A DNA stretch of 51,838 nt from Nostoc sp. LPT (GCF_017115165.1 NZ_JABXKF010000171.1:1-51838), one strand, 5' to 3'; positions 23,463 through 33,548 are shown, numbered from the stretch's first letter. Program-made: numbers and translations. The notes: generated by a model not told the origin, from the sequence alone.

Positions 23463-24668
23463 ATGACTTCTGCTTTTACGGAACCGCAGGAACTATTGTT
23501 AGAAATATCACCATCATTACAGACAAGTTCTTGGCAAGAAAGCCAAATGTATGCCACACCTAGCAGTCGCTGGCGTGCTTACATGAATCAAATTTGCCTT
23601 CATGGGTTTCTGAATTGGGTAAAAGCTGAATATGTTCCAGAAGCAAGTATCTGGTACAGTTCCCCTGGTATTCCTGCTTTTTGGGAATTTGTCAATGGTA
23701 CAACAATTTTGTTAAAGGAAAAGCGAGTCGTTTTAATTCCCAGCGAGGCAATTGATGATAGCGAGTTAGAAGTTCCTCAAGAATGGGTAGACATTCCCAC
23801 TTGGGCAGCAGACTTTTATTTAGCAGTGCAAGTCACACCAGATGGCGAGTGGGTAAGAATTTGGGGCTATATAACCCATCAAGAACTTAAATCACTAGCA
23901 GACTATGACCAAGTAGATAGGACTTATTGTATAGATGCAAGGCACTTAATTAAAGACCTGAATGCTTTTTGGATCACCTACCAATTTTGTGGAACAGAGG
24001 AGATGAAAGCGGAGATCGCTCCACTACCAGAATTATCGAATGTTCAAGCAGAAAATATTGTGCATCGGTTAAGTAATTCCTCTGTAACATTTCCGAGACT
24101 TGCAGTGCCATTTACAACCTGGGGAGTGCTACTAGAAAATGAGCAGTCGCGGCAGCGTTTGTACCAAGAAAGGCTGCGATATTTACGACGGGCTGCGCCG
24201 ACGCAATTTTCACAAGTACAAGTGAGTCTCAGTCGTTGGCTGGAGCAGATTTACGATGCTTCTTGGCAAGCTCTAGAGACTTTTTTTGAGCCAAACTCTA
24301 GTAGTCTAGCTTTTAATTTCCGCACTTCTTCTGGGTTAAATACTACCGCTATCAAACGCGCCAAGCTGATTGACTTGGGAATGGAAATAGAAGCTCAAAA
24401 AGTTGTTTTATTAGTTGCCTTAATACCAAAGGCTAACCAACAAGTTAGGATTCGCGTGCAGCTACATCCAGCTTGTAATCAACCTTATCTACCTGCTACT
24501 ATCAAGCTAGTTTTGCTTTCAGATCGAGGAGAAATACTTCAACAAGTACAAGCAAGAATTCAAGACATCTACGTGCAATTGAAACTCTTTGATGGGGAAG
24601 TAGGAGAATGTTTCAGCATCCAGATCGATCTGAATAATTATCAAATAACAGAAAATTTCATAATTTAG
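23463..24668 (+). CDS. DUF1822 family protein
   Basis: About 401 aa from ATG 23463 (MTSAFTEPQELLLEIS); earlier in-frame ATGs at 23421 and 23442 are possible. Family features include SSRWRAYMNQICLHGFLNWV, WEFVNGTTILL, and the C-terminal LGMEIEAQKVVLLVALIPKANQQVRIRVQLHPA. DUF1822 proteins of Nostocales form a set with the upstream sigma-like gene and a CHAT-CHASE2 gene; function is unknown. Confidence 0.85.
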   Translation: MTSAFTEPQELLLEISPSLQTSSWQESQMYATPSSRWRAYMNQICLHGFLNWVKAEYVPEASIWYSSPGIPAFWEFVNGTTILLKEKRVVLIPSEAIDDSELEVPQEWVDIPTWAADFYLAVQVTPDGEWVRIWGYITHQELKSLADYDQVDRTYCIDARHLIKDLNAFWITYQFCGTEEMKAEIAPLPELSNVQAENIVHRLSNSSVTFPRLAVPFTTWGVLLENEQSRQRLYQERLRYLRRAAPTQFSQVQVSLSRWLEQIYDASWQALETFFEPNSSSLAFNFRTSSGLNTTAIKRAKLIDLGMEIEAQKVVLLVALIPKANQQVRIRVQLHPACNQPYLPATIKLVLLSDRGEILQQVQARIQDIYVQLKLFDGEVGECFSIQIDLNNYQITENFII

Positions 24669-24768
24669 TTATTAGGAGCCAACAGTGTCAAATTGAGATA
24701 TTAAGTAGTCCGTCCTTTGCTTGTACCCGTAGTTTGTTCCATAAAAAAAGGCGATTTGAGGGCTGAAA

Positions 24769-24967
24769 TGCTTAACCCTCTTTTATCACTTTCGGAAGAG
24801 AATAATCTGAAAAGCTTACAACATAAGACTTTTACCAAAAATATTGATTTCAATCATTCTGTTAAAAAATTCTGTTAAAAAATAAACGCTCAAATGCGCG
24901 TTCTATCTACAGTTCAAAATTTGGCTCTTATTTTTCTTTTCCCAGAGTGACAGAAGAGGGTTAAGCA
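24769..24967. mobile_element. 200-bp element with 27-bp terminal inverted repeats
   Basis: The ends TGCTTAACCCTCTTTTATCA and the reverse complement of CAGAAGAGGGTTAAGCA match at roughly 23 of 27 positions. The inside is A/T-rich and non-coding. A transposase relic begins 12 bp beyond the right end, so this may be the internal-deletion derivative or an end pair of that element. Confidence 0.5.
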
Positions 24968-24978
24968 AAAAGCGATGC

Positions 24979-25176
24979 CTACGGCGGTAAACTACGCACT
25001 GTTTTTTCGATCCCTTCAAAAGTTTTTAATGCCTCTGGTGATGTATTTTTATACAAGATTGATGCGATCTCTTTCGTGGCGGCTTGTAAACGTTATTTTT
25101 CTTCGAGGGTCACCGGTTTAGCCCAAATTTGTCTTGTATAGTCCTTATACTACACTTTCCTTTGGTATTTTTGCAT
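24979..25176 (-). pseudogene. ISKra4-type transposase N-terminal relic
   Basis: Frame from ATG 25176: MQKYQRKV-stop-YKDYTRQIWAKPVTLEEK-stop-RLQAATKEIASILYKNTSPEAL, then KTFEGIEKTVRS and a stop. LEGIEKTVRS-type sequence is the N-terminal hallmark of ISKra4-family transposases. Two internal stops and truncation show decay. Confidence 0.65.
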
Positions 25177-25239
25177 AAGTAGAATGCTCCCTGTTGATTA
25201 GTCATTAGTTAATCACGAATGGCAAAGTCCACTTAACTT

Positions 25240-26346
25240 ATGAGTAAGCTAGTTGTCTTCAGCTTCTTGGGAGGAGATTTAAATCAAGGATTTCCTGTTG
25301 TCACGGCTCAACTTTGGTCTCATAACCAATTTGTACCTGTGAAATTAACAGGGAGTCTACCGCCAGCTCCAGAACTAAGCGAACTCTATCGCAGATGGCA
25401 GTTACTCTACGCAGCAGTTCATCAACGCCTGGGTAGTAACAATCAACGGATAAAAGTACATTCACAAGACATAACCAATATTTCTGTCAATGACTTCGAT
25501 GAAGTGTGTCAACAGCTACAAACAAATATCAATGCTTGGTTAAAATTTGACTCATTTCAGAATATTGAGCGGCAGTTGCGGACTCTACTCAGTCAGGATG
25601 ATGAAATTAGAGTCATTATTGAAACAAATATAGTTCTATTGCACCGTTTGCCTTGGCATCTATGGCATTTTTTTGAAGATTACCCGAAAGCGGAATTAGC
25701 TTTGAGCAATCATGAGTATGAATCTCCTCAGCTATTACAAAAATCTCCTACAGGTAAAGTCAAAATTTTGGCAGTTCTAGGCAATAGAGTTGGTATTGAT
25801 ATTGATAAAGACGCCTCTTTGTTACAAGGTTTAACAGATGCCAAAACCACCTTTCTGATAGAACCAACACGGCAAATACTTGACGAATATCTATGGAATC
25901 AGGATTGGGATATTCTATTTTTTGCCGGACATAGCACTAGTCTTGCTGACGGAGAGATTGGGGAAATTTGCATCAATCAAACAGAAAGTTTAGCAATTTC
26001 GCAATTGAAACATGCACTGAAGACAGCAATTAGACGCGGTTTAAAACTGGCAATTTTCAACTCTTGTGACGGAATTAGTTTAGGACGAAATTTAGCGGAT
26101 TTAAACATTCCCCAAATGATTGTAATGCGGGAAGGAGTGCCAGATTTAATAGCACAGGAATTTTTAAAAAACTTTCTTACTGCCTTTGCAGATAGCAAAC
26201 CATTTTACTTGGCTGTGCGAGAAGCACGAGAAAGACTTCAAGGACTTTCTTTGGGTTTTGCCTTACTGGGGCGATATTCTCTGGATATGCGGTTGGTCTG
26301 TAGTTGGGAGTCTGATTATTTGGTGGGTGCGATCGCTCTCATATAA
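25240..26346 (+). pseudogene. CHAT-domain protein truncated of CHASE2
   Basis: The 368-aa frame has the N-terminal ligand-like region (SKLVVFSFLGGDLNQGFPVV). A caspase-like CHAT domain follows with catalytic His in ILFFAGHSTSL and Cys in AIFNSCDGISLG. It ends FYLAVREARERLQGL, where intact relatives continue into CHASE2 and membrane helices. Here the sequence from about 26246 shifts to the +1 frame, in which ILWICGWSVVGSLIIWW and three hydrophobic segments (to 26497) are the relatives' C-terminal membrane tail. CHASE2 is deleted and the tail is out of frame. The CHAT part may still be made. Confidence 0.75.
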
Positions 26347-26497
26347 GAGATACGCTATCTTTGTGACGGTTGTCATATTATATGGAATTTGTGCGATCGC
26401 TCTTTTAAAACAAGGGTTATGGTTGCCATTTATTCCTTCTGCCTTTGGCGTAGTTGTAAGTGGTGTTTTAGTTATATTTATTCAAAGTCATCGGTAA
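26246..26497 (+). pseudogene. Out-of-frame transmembrane tail of CHAT-CHASE2 protein
   Basis: ILWICGWSVVGSLIIWWVRS, YAIFVTVVILYGICAIALL and FIPSAFGVVVSGVLVIFI are the terminal helices of the CHASE2-containing relatives. They now overlap the CHAT frame by about 100 bp in another frame and have no start of their own. Confidence 0.6.
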
Positions 26498-26563
26498 TTT
26501 TCCGCTACTCCACAATCATTAGTTGACTAATGTCAAACTAGTAAAAATTAAAGGCATAAATTG

Positions 26564-27811
26564 CTAAAAAGGGGAGGACTTTGACTCGATAAAGCGAACA
26601 TTTACACTCCTCCCTGCCAGACAAAAATCGTTAAATATAGGGGTTTTCTGCCAATCAACTTTGATTCGCACTGCCGCTACCCGTACTGATAGTTGACGGC
26701 GGGCAATTTCTGGCGGTGGTTCTACAACATATTGCCCAACTTCAACACGACCTGTACCTGCTCTGATTGTCTCTACTCGTCCTTTCCATTGAACATTACT
26801 TGAGTTATTAAGGTTGATTTGAGCTTCTTGTCCAACGACCAGTTTATTAGCATCAGTCTCATTTATGAATGCCTCTATCCAAAGATTGTGACAGTTGAGT
26901 AACTGAATAATCGATTTATTAGCTTCGACTATTTCCTGGGACTGGGAATCAATTGACCAGATTACGCCTGTTGTTGGTGCTAGAACCAAGACGTTTTGTT
27001 GAAAGAGCAATTCTTTACTGGTAATGGATAGCTGTGACTGAATACTCTGGATTTGTTTAGAGAGGTTTCTTTCTTGTTGCTTTAGGTCTATTAACTCTAC
27101 ATCAAGTTCGAGAACGCGAGTTTCAGGATAGCTTAAGGTGCGAGTTCCTTCTAGCTGAAGTCCGGCTTTCGTTGCTTCTAAGTTTAGTTTGGCTAGCTCA
27201 ATTCTTGATTGAGCTTCCTTTACTAAAACAGATGCTTGCTGTGCTTCTGCAATTTGGTTTTCAGCTCTGGAAATGGTCTCTGCTCCTTCCTTAGCTAAAC
27301 TAGCAAAGCGTTGAGCGTCGGCAAGCGCTACTTTTTCTTTGGCCCTAGCACGAGCAATTTCCCCTTCATATTGTTTTATCTGTTGACGGGCATAGTTAAA
27401 TTGAAGCATTTTCTGCGTACCTGTTTGCTGTTTAAACAGGTTCATCAGTTCAGTTCGATTTTGAATTTGCTGTTTTACCCCAGAGAGTTGTTGTTGAACA
27501 TCCTGTAGGCTAGTTTTCAATTGCTGCTTATCAACTGTGAGGACTGACACTCGTGGATTTTCGACAGTAGATTTAATTATGCCGATTTCTGTACCTTTCT
27601 CAAGTTGTTTACTCAACTGAATTTTCTGAGTTTTCAACTGTAGTTCGCCTGGGATAGATGCCCGCACAAAAATGATTTCACCGTTCACAAAAGCTTGGAC
27701 ACTACGAATTTGAGAAAAGTTGCGTCTTAGCCTAACTCCAATAATAGCTAGACAGCTAAGGATTAGAATCGAAAGGATAATTTTCCCGGAAGCTGTTTTA
27801 ATCAATTTCAT
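26564..27811 (-). CDS. HlyD/EmrA-type membrane fusion protein (second adaptor)
   Basis: About 415 aa from ATG 27811 (MKLIKTASGKIILSILILSC), giving a single N-terminal membrane anchor. A split barrel/lipoyl region follows (VNGEIIFVRASIPGELQL). A long coiled coil covers about residues 85-265 (QQLSGVKQQIQ...IARARAKEK...ERNLSKQIQ). The lipoyl half VLVLAPTTGVIWSIDSQ and the beta barrel VVGQEAQINL...VETIRAGTGRV complete it. It is the last gene of the exporter operon. The presence of two adaptors with one ABC exporter is unusual. Confidence 0.85.
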   Translation of the reverse strand: MKLIKTASGKIILSILILSCLAIIGVRLRRNFSQIRSVQAFVNGEIIFVRASIPGELQLKTQKIQLSKQLEKGTEIGIIKSTVENPRVSVLTVDKQQLKTSLQDVQQQLSGVKQQIQNRTELMNLFKQQTGTQKMLQFNYARQQIKQYEGEIARARAKEKVALADAQRFASLAKEGAETISRAENQIAEAQQASVLVKEAQSRIELAKLNLEATKAGLQLEGTRTLSYPETRVLELDVELIDLKQQERNLSKQIQSIQSQLSITSKELLFQQNVLVLAPTTGVIWSIDSQSQEIVEANKSIIQLLNCHNLWIEAFINETDANKLVVGQEAQINLNNSSNVQWKGRVETIRAGTGRVEVGQYVVEPPPEIARRQLSVRVAAVRIKVDWQKTPIFNDFCLAGRSVNVRFIESKSSPF

Positions 27812-27934
27812 GAAACAAATAGCAGAAAAGATTTTCTGTATCAAAAGCAATTTAGGGTATTTAGGAAACCAGCATCCAAACAAGTACAGGACGTAATTTC
27901 ATTACTTAAGTAACAAGTAAAGCATACGGCAGCC

Positions 27935-29254
27935 TCATGAGTCCCAGGTAGCTCCATAAGCTGGAATACCTTTTCCCAAACAAGTCTTGACCACCTTTTC
28001 AGTAACCGCTTTGTTGGATACACAAAACACAGCTTGCGCCCGAAAATCTCGAACGGCGCCAAGAGCTAGCTGCTCTACATTTGGTCTACCATGCATTCCT
28101 GTATCGAAAATATTGCAATGAGGATGAGAGTCAAGTAATGACCAAAGTTTTTTGCCGTAAGTTTGTTCGTGTTCGTTAGCGATCCACACAATACAAAGTT
28201 TGTGACTATTTTCTATCACATGAGGTATAACTGGTGCAATTCCTGCTCCAGTTGCGATTACAACTACTCGTGAATAAGCGTTAATTGAGAACATAAAACC
28301 AGGAGGCTTGACTCGACGAACCCATAGTCGTTTGGGCAAATTTCCTTTTTCAACTTGCCGAATCAAATTTTTAGTCCAATCGCCTACTGCACCAATTATT
28401 AAATGAATTTCTGAAGAGTCTGTTTGTTTGCTGAAACTCGTTCCTGCAACAGAAAAAGAATGCCATTCAATACCATCTAGACTAATTCGAGCAAATGTCC
28501 CGACATCAGCCCTTCCTGGAAGAGTCACAACTAAAACCCCAACAGATGGACAATCCATCCTAAAATTATCAAAACACTGCACGCTGATCCAAGGCAAAAA
28601 TATGCTGAAAATCATCAGCGCGATCGCGAGTAAAACTGGATTAGTTAATAAACTTTCTAGAGGATAAGCTTGGTTGAGAGCGATAATAAATTGAAATCTA
28701 ATTTGATGTAAGACGAGAATACCCAAACAAGACCATCCCAGATAGCGATGGCTGATTTCAAACGTGTCATGGAACTTATGGCGGAATGGGGGAATAGCGG
28801 TGAAGATAATAATAAATAAAAGTGTTAACAGTATACTGGATGTAACGATTGATATAGGATCGCTGGATGTAGCCATTGATAGAGGATCGCTTGGGTTTCC
28901 CAACTGCTGCAATACATCAACAATTAGCCAGAGAAAACCCCAAGTAGCACATGAGGCGTGAACGCCACCGATGTAATGAACGCCACTATTAAGATAGTAT
29001 TTGCCATAAACAATCTTTACCGAAGTCCATACTGCCAAACGATACAATAAATGCAAAATCAGTTCATTACGGACTAAAACAGCTACTAGTATATTGCTGA
29101 CGCTAAAAATTGCCGTTGAAATGTCTGTCAAATATATTGTTTCGTAAAAAATAACTAAAAGTAAAATATTGATTAGGGAAACCAAAATCCACCAAAAAAC
29201 ATGCATATTAAAGTTTTGCATGAACATAAATCTGTCTCCTGATGTCAATGTCAC
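27935..29254 (-). CDS. Ferric-reductase-like transmembrane flavoprotein
   Basis: 439 aa. The N-terminal half has about six membrane helices with conserved His residues suited to haem or quinone binding (HYIGGVHASCATWG; FHDTFEISHRYLGW; VLHQIRF). The C-terminal half is an FAD/NAD-binding reductase: GIEWHSFSVAG as the FAD-binding patch (HPFS-like), VVVIATGAGIAPVIPH as the nucleotide-binding loop, and CNIFDTGMHGRPN near the end. Its start overlaps the stop of the upstream HlyD gene by 4 nt (ATGA), so it is an integral operon member, perhaps setting the redox state of the exported protein. Confidence 0.75.
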   Translation of the reverse strand: MTLTSGDRFMFMQNFNMHVFWWILVSLINILLLVIFYETIYLTDISTAIFSVSNILVAVLVRNELILHLLYRLAVWTSVKIVYGKYYLNSGVHYIGGVHASCATWGFLWLIVDVLQQLGNPSDPLSMATSSDPISIVTSSILLTLLFIIIFTAIPPFRHKFHDTFEISHRYLGWSCLGILVLHQIRFQFIIALNQAYPLESLLTNPVLLAIALMIFSIFLPWISVQCFDNFRMDCPSVGVLVVTLPGRADVGTFARISLDGIEWHSFSVAGTSFSKQTDSSEIHLIIGAVGDWTKNLIRQVEKGNLPKRLWVRRVKPPGFMFSINAYSRVVVIATGAGIAPVIPHVIENSHKLCIVWIANEHEQTYGKKLWSLLDSHPHCNIFDTGMHGRPNVEQLALGAVRDFRAQAVFCVSNKAVTEKVVKTCLGKGIPAYGATWDS

Positions 29255-30753
29255 AAATCTGTGATTAACCTTGCCTTGCGAAGCACAAATTGCAGTACAG
29301 TTTCTTCGCGGGTAATAATATCAACTCTGCCATTCATACCCAATTGAATTTGACATTTCTTTGTACTGCGACCTAAAGCAAGTTTCTCTGGTTCGATTGT
29401 GACTTCGTAAAAAGCACCTACAGCAGTTGCTTTTGGGATAGAGTTCGTATCAGTATCTGCATCGTTTTTTTGCGAACTAACAGCATCAGGGGAAATCGCT
29501 TTGACAACGCCTTTGAGAGTGCCGTAATCAGGATAAGCACAAGCACTAACTCGCATTTGCACCTTTTGACCGACTTTTATCTTACCTTTTTCCTCAGAAC
29601 CGACAGCTGCTTTGATAACTAAAGGTGCATGACTAGGAACAATTTGCACAACTTCCTCCCCAGCCCGGAGAGTTTGACCAGGGTTTCTCAAATTGAGCTT
29701 GGAAATAATCCCGTCTGCTGTAGCGGTAATAGTAGTTTGCTTCAGGTCAATTTTAACTTGCTTGAATTCGCTAGTATCGCGCTCTAATTGTTTTTCAGTT
29801 TCAATTTTCTGTTTGAGAAGTGCTTGAAGTTCTCTTTCTAAGGATGCTTTATTTACTTCCCCAGAGGCTTTTTCTTGAGCAATGCGTTCAGTTGCAATTG
29901 CTACATCTGCATTGCTTGGGTTGAGGGCTACTTGAGTGCGATCGCGTTTAGCAATAGCCCCGTTAACAGCTTGTTTTAGGCGTTCATTTGTTTTTTCTTG
30001 GGCCTTATAAGTTGCTTTTAGCGCCTGTACAGCTTGTTCCTGTTGTTTCACAGCCAACTGTACTTCTTCAAGTTGATCGCGGGATAATGCCCCTTGTTTG
30101 GCGGCACTGTCATATCGGCTCTGCTTTGATGTCGCTGCTCCTAAAGCCGCCTCAGTTGCGTGGAGATTAGCTAGTGCTGATTGTAACTGTGCTTGTCCTG
30201 CATATAATTCTTCTTGAGCCATTTTGACATTGGCTTCTGCTTCTTGAAGTTCAGTGATACTGGTAATTTTTTTGTCTTGATGATCGCGATCGCGTCCCTG
30301 CAATTCAGCTTTAGCAGCGGCGATAGTCCGATTGGTGCGATCGCTTTCGGCTCGAATTTGACTATCAATTGCATTAATTTGGGCAACGGTTTGAATTAGT
30401 TGTAACCTAGCTTGTTGAATATTGGTTTGCAGCTGGTTTTTTTTGGTTTGCAATCGAGAGTCATCAATAGTGGCAATTATATCTCCTTTTTGCAGCGTTT
30501 GATTTTCTTTGACGTAAATCTGCATTACCTGTCCTTCTGTCGCCGCCTGTACAATTGGCAATTCACCCGCAGGACGGACAACAGCTTGCCCAATGACCGT
30601 AACTTTATATTTAACAACCGCAGCCACAGGAACAGCTAACGACAAGGCAAACACGATAAATAGTCCACCAAATGTAGTCCAACGACTAATTGGTGGGAGA
30701 AACTCTTTGTCTTGAACTAAGGGTAAAAAATTTGTTTGAGACTTACTAATCAT
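29251..30753 (-). CDS. HlyD family membrane fusion protein
   Basis: 500 aa with one membrane helix (WTTFGGLFIVFALSLAVPVAAVV). The lipoyl half motif VIGQAVVRPAGELPIVQAATEG and IYVKENQTLQKGDIIATIDD are followed by a long coiled coil (about 110-330). The second lipoyl half (IISKLNLRNPGQTLRAGEEVVQIVP) and beta barrel end the protein. It bridges the inner-membrane exporter encoded just upstream to an outer-membrane channel. Confidence 0.92.
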   Translation of the reverse strand: MISKSQTNFLPLVQDKEFLPPISRWTTFGGLFIVFALSLAVPVAAVVKYKVTVIGQAVVRPAGELPIVQAATEGQVMQIYVKENQTLQKGDIIATIDDSRLQTKKNQLQTNIQQARLQLIQTVAQINAIDSQIRAESDRTNRTIAAAKAELQGRDRDHQDKKITSITELQEAEANVKMAQEELYAGQAQLQSALANLHATEAALGAATSKQSRYDSAAKQGALSRDQLEEVQLAVKQQEQAVQALKATYKAQEKTNERLKQAVNGAIAKRDRTQVALNPSNADVAIATERIAQEKASGEVNKASLERELQALLKQKIETEKQLERDTSEFKQVKIDLKQTTITATADGIISKLNLRNPGQTLRAGEEVVQIVPSHAPLVIKAAVGSEEKGKIKVGQKVQMRVSACAYPDYGTLKGVVKAISPDAVSSQKNDADTDTNSIPKATAVGAFYEVTIEPEKLALGRSTKKCQIQLGMNGRVDIITREETVLQFVLRKARLITDL

Positions 30754-30791
30754 AAGTTCCGAGTAGATATAAAATACCCAATAACCATTAC

Positions 30792-32984
30792 TTAATTCCG
30801 CAAAATTAAAGAAGATTTAAATCCATTTTTAGAGGAATAAATATTATCAATAAAGCTTAAATGCTCTCCAGGAATATGACATAATTCTTCAGGAGTTCCT
30901 TGAATTTTTAAGCGCCCATCTGCAAGCAACACAATCCAATCAGCCCGTTTGATAACTTGAGGACGGTGGCTGATCATAATTGTAGTTTTGCCTTGACGGT
31001 GAGCAAGTAATTTATCCAAAACTTGGGTTTCACTTACTGGGTCAAGAGCGCCTGTGGATTCATCTAAAATTAATATAGGTGGGTCAGTAACAATTGCTCT
31101 AGCTATAGCTAATCTTTGCCTTTGTCCACCAGAAAGATTTGCACCAAATTCGCCTAAAACAGTTTGATACTTATCGGGTAATTTACTAATAAATTCATCT
31201 GCACCCGCAATTTGGCAAGCTTTGACTATCTGCTCAAAATTAATGTTGGGATAACTAAAGTGAAAATTTTCTACAATCGAACGGCTCCAGAAATGAGGTT
31301 CTTGGGGAACTAATACGACTTGCTGCCGCAAACATTCTAAAGATAAGTCTTGCTGGTTATATAAGCCATAACGAATGTTAACAAATTGGACTTCATATAA
31401 ACCAGTAATTAATTTGCCAAGGGAACTTTTACCACAGCCTGATTGACCGATTAAGGCTATTACTTGACCACCAGGGATAGTTAAAGAAAAGTTTTCTAAC
31501 AGGTCAGTTCTACCAGCATGGTGGAAGTTAATTTGAGAACAAATAATATCTGCATTGCCAGGAATTTCTGCCCAAGGTTTTTTAAAGTCATTTTCATCTT
31601 CTGGGGTAGCATCTATTACTTCTGTCAAGCGTTGAACGACAATTTGAGCAGTGATAAATTGATCGATTAGCCCGACTACTGACGCTAAAAACCCAAGAAA
31701 GCTGCCACTCATACCACTGTACGCCAGCAGTTGACCAATGGATAATGTCTGATTAATCACCAAGCTAGAACCTAACCAGAGTATGCCAATACTCGTCAAT
31801 TTGGAAAGAATACTCGTGACTGTGCTGCTGTAAAGCCCCAACTTCATCGTAGTCCAGCCTAAGTTTGCAATGCGACCAAAATTTGTCTGATACTCTTGCC
31901 AAGCTTGAGGAGTTGCTTGGGTGGTTTTGAGGACTTGAACCCCGCGAAAGGTTTCGACTAAAAAGCCTTGATTTTCTGTACCTTTAACGATGAGGCTGCG
32001 GGTTTTCTGGCGCAAGGCGGGAAGAAAAAGTAGGTTGACTCCTGTGACAATGATAAAAGCGGCGACGGAAGCTAGAGTAAGTTCCCAACTATAGAAAAGC
32101 ATGAAACCCAAGGAAACCAGAGCCACAAAAAATTGACTGGGTAAACCAAGGACAATTTGAGAAACGAGATTATTGATGGTATGAACATCAGCAATCCGGC
32201 TAACGACTTCCCCACTGCGACGGGCTTCAAAATAGGATAAGGGTAAGCGCAACAGTTTTCGCCCGTATTCTAGAATTAGCCCGTATTGCAACCGTTGACC
32301 AAAATGACCAATTAGGTGAGATTGTACCAAACCAATGGCATTTTGAATTAGGTTCATAGCAATGACACCAATTGCTACTGTTGTTAGCAGTTGGGTATCT
32401 CCTCGTACTAGCACGTCATCGGTGAGGAGTTGCATCATTAAAGGGGAAGCGAGAGACAACAGCCCGATCGCAAAGTTGATGGCGATCGCCTGAATCAGAA
32501 GGTTACGATAGGGCAATATCCGAGCAATAAAGCGCCCAAAACCGCCAATTTGATCTTCTGGTTGCTCATAGAAGCGGCTGTCGTCAGGCATCAGCAGCAG
32601 CATCACACCGTCACTCCAACCCACCATTAACTCTTTTAAGCTGAGATAACGGATACCAACTGCGGGGTCAGAGATTATACATTTTTTACCCTTTAGCCCG
32701 TACAATACTACCCAGTGGTAGCCTTTCCAGTGAATGATCGCAGGCAAGGGAACTTCATTTAATTTTTCTAGTAGTTCTGCGGTGGCTTGGACTTGACGAG
32801 CATGGAATCCCAGAGTTTCTGCTCCCCGTCTCAAACCTAGTAGCGTGGTTCCCCGCGAACCTGTGCCCACTGCTTCTCGCACGCGGTTGAGGGTAAAGGT
32901 GCGTCCGTAGTGTTTGGCAACTGTGGCTAGGCTTGCTGCACCACAGTCTTCTTCACTGTGTTGCAGTACGCTGTAGTATTTCAT
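30792..32984 (-). CDS. C39 peptidase-ABC exporter (PCAT)
   Basis: About 730 aa from ATG 32984. The N-terminal C39 domain has catalytic Cys in HSEEDCGAASLATVAKHYG, His in HWKGYHWVVLYG and Asp in ISDPAVGIRYL; it cuts after a double glycine. Then come a six-helix ABC membrane domain (ILPYRNLLIQAIAINFAIG...) and a nucleotide-binding domain with Walker A GQSGCGKSS, signature LSGGQRQRLAIARAI, Walker B ILILDESTGALD and a switch His (MISHRP). All key residues are present. The likely substrate is the double-glycine protein encoded just upstream. Confidence 0.95.
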   Translation of the reverse strand: MKYYSVLQHSEEDCGAASLATVAKHYGRTFTLNRVREAVGTGSRGTTLLGLRRGAETLGFHARQVQATAELLEKLNEVPLPAIIHWKGYHWVVLYGLKGKKCIISDPAVGIRYLSLKELMVGWSDGVMLLLMPDDSRFYEQPEDQIGGFGRFIARILPYRNLLIQAIAINFAIGLLSLASPLMMQLLTDDVLVRGDTQLLTTVAIGVIAMNLIQNAIGLVQSHLIGHFGQRLQYGLILEYGRKLLRLPLSYFEARRSGEVVSRIADVHTINNLVSQIVLGLPSQFFVALVSLGFMLFYSWELTLASVAAFIIVTGVNLLFLPALRQKTRSLIVKGTENQGFLVETFRGVQVLKTTQATPQAWQEYQTNFGRIANLGWTTMKLGLYSSTVTSILSKLTSIGILWLGSSLVINQTLSIGQLLAYSGMSGSFLGFLASVVGLIDQFITAQIVVQRLTEVIDATPEDENDFKKPWAEIPGNADIICSQINFHHAGRTDLLENFSLTIPGGQVIALIGQSGCGKSSLGKLITGLYEVQFVNIRYGLYNQQDLSLECLRQQVVLVPQEPHFWSRSIVENFHFSYPNINFEQIVKACQIAGADEFISKLPDKYQTVLGEFGANLSGGQRQRLAIARAIVTDPPILILDESTGALDPVSETQVLDKLLAHRQGKTTIMISHRPQVIKRADWIVLLADGRLKIQGTPEELCHIPGEHLSFIDNIYSSKNGFKSSLILRN

Positions 32985-33122
32985 AGTTAAATTACTGAAG
33001 TTTTTGATGCCGTAGAGGCAACATAGATCAATACAGATATTCAACTGCCTCAGAAATCTATATTCTGAGGCAGCTTTGCCCTCTAGACAAAAATCACTCT
33101 TAAGGTTAGAGGGAAGTAAAAT

Positions 33123-33548
33123 CTACACTGCACGGAAGGCGGAAGTGATTTTGTCGTCATTAAACCCAAGATTATAAAGCACTCCTGGTTCCAGACGACC
33201 AGTGGTGTCGCCCGAATAACCAGCATTGTCAAAGAACTGCCATGAACCTCGGAGGATTCTTATAGATGAGACTGTATCGTTGAATGTGGTTTCAAACCCG
33301 CCTCCTTGCCCGTCTGCAAACCCGATGTTGGGAACACCATCACCAGTTGCTGCATTCACGTTTAGGGACAGTCCCTGGCCGTCTGGGTCTTTATATAAAA
33401 TTACATCTGGATCGGAACTGTAAAGATAGCCTACACCACCACTACAGTTAGCAGCCACCTCATCGTTTATTTCCTTCACAGCGCTCAAGTTTAATTGGGC
33501 TAATGTGTTGTTATTCATATCTACTCCGTGGTTATTAATGTTAGACAT
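33123..33548 (-). CDS. Beta/gamma-crystallin protein with double-glycine leader
   Basis: 141 aa. Residues 1-38 (..LAQLNLSAVKEINDEVAANCSGG) form a leader ending in GG, the C39 cleavage site. The mature part has two Greek-key motifs typical of beta/gamma-crystallins: VILYKDPDGQGLSLNV ... FNDTVSSIRILRG and WQFFDNAGYSGDTTGRLEPG ... FNDDKITSAFR. The N/D-D-x-S/T-S segments commonly bind calcium. ATG 33548 follows AGGAG by 6 nt. It is the first gene of the operon with the C39 exporter, so secretion after leader removal is expected. Confidence 0.85.
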   Translation of the reverse strand: MSNINNHGVDMNNNTLAQLNLSAVKEINDEVAANCSGGVGYLYSSDPDVILYKDPDGQGLSLNVNAATGDGVPNIGFADGQGGGFETTFNDTVSSIRILRGSWQFFDNAGYSGDTTGRLEPGVLYNLGFNDDKITSAFRAV

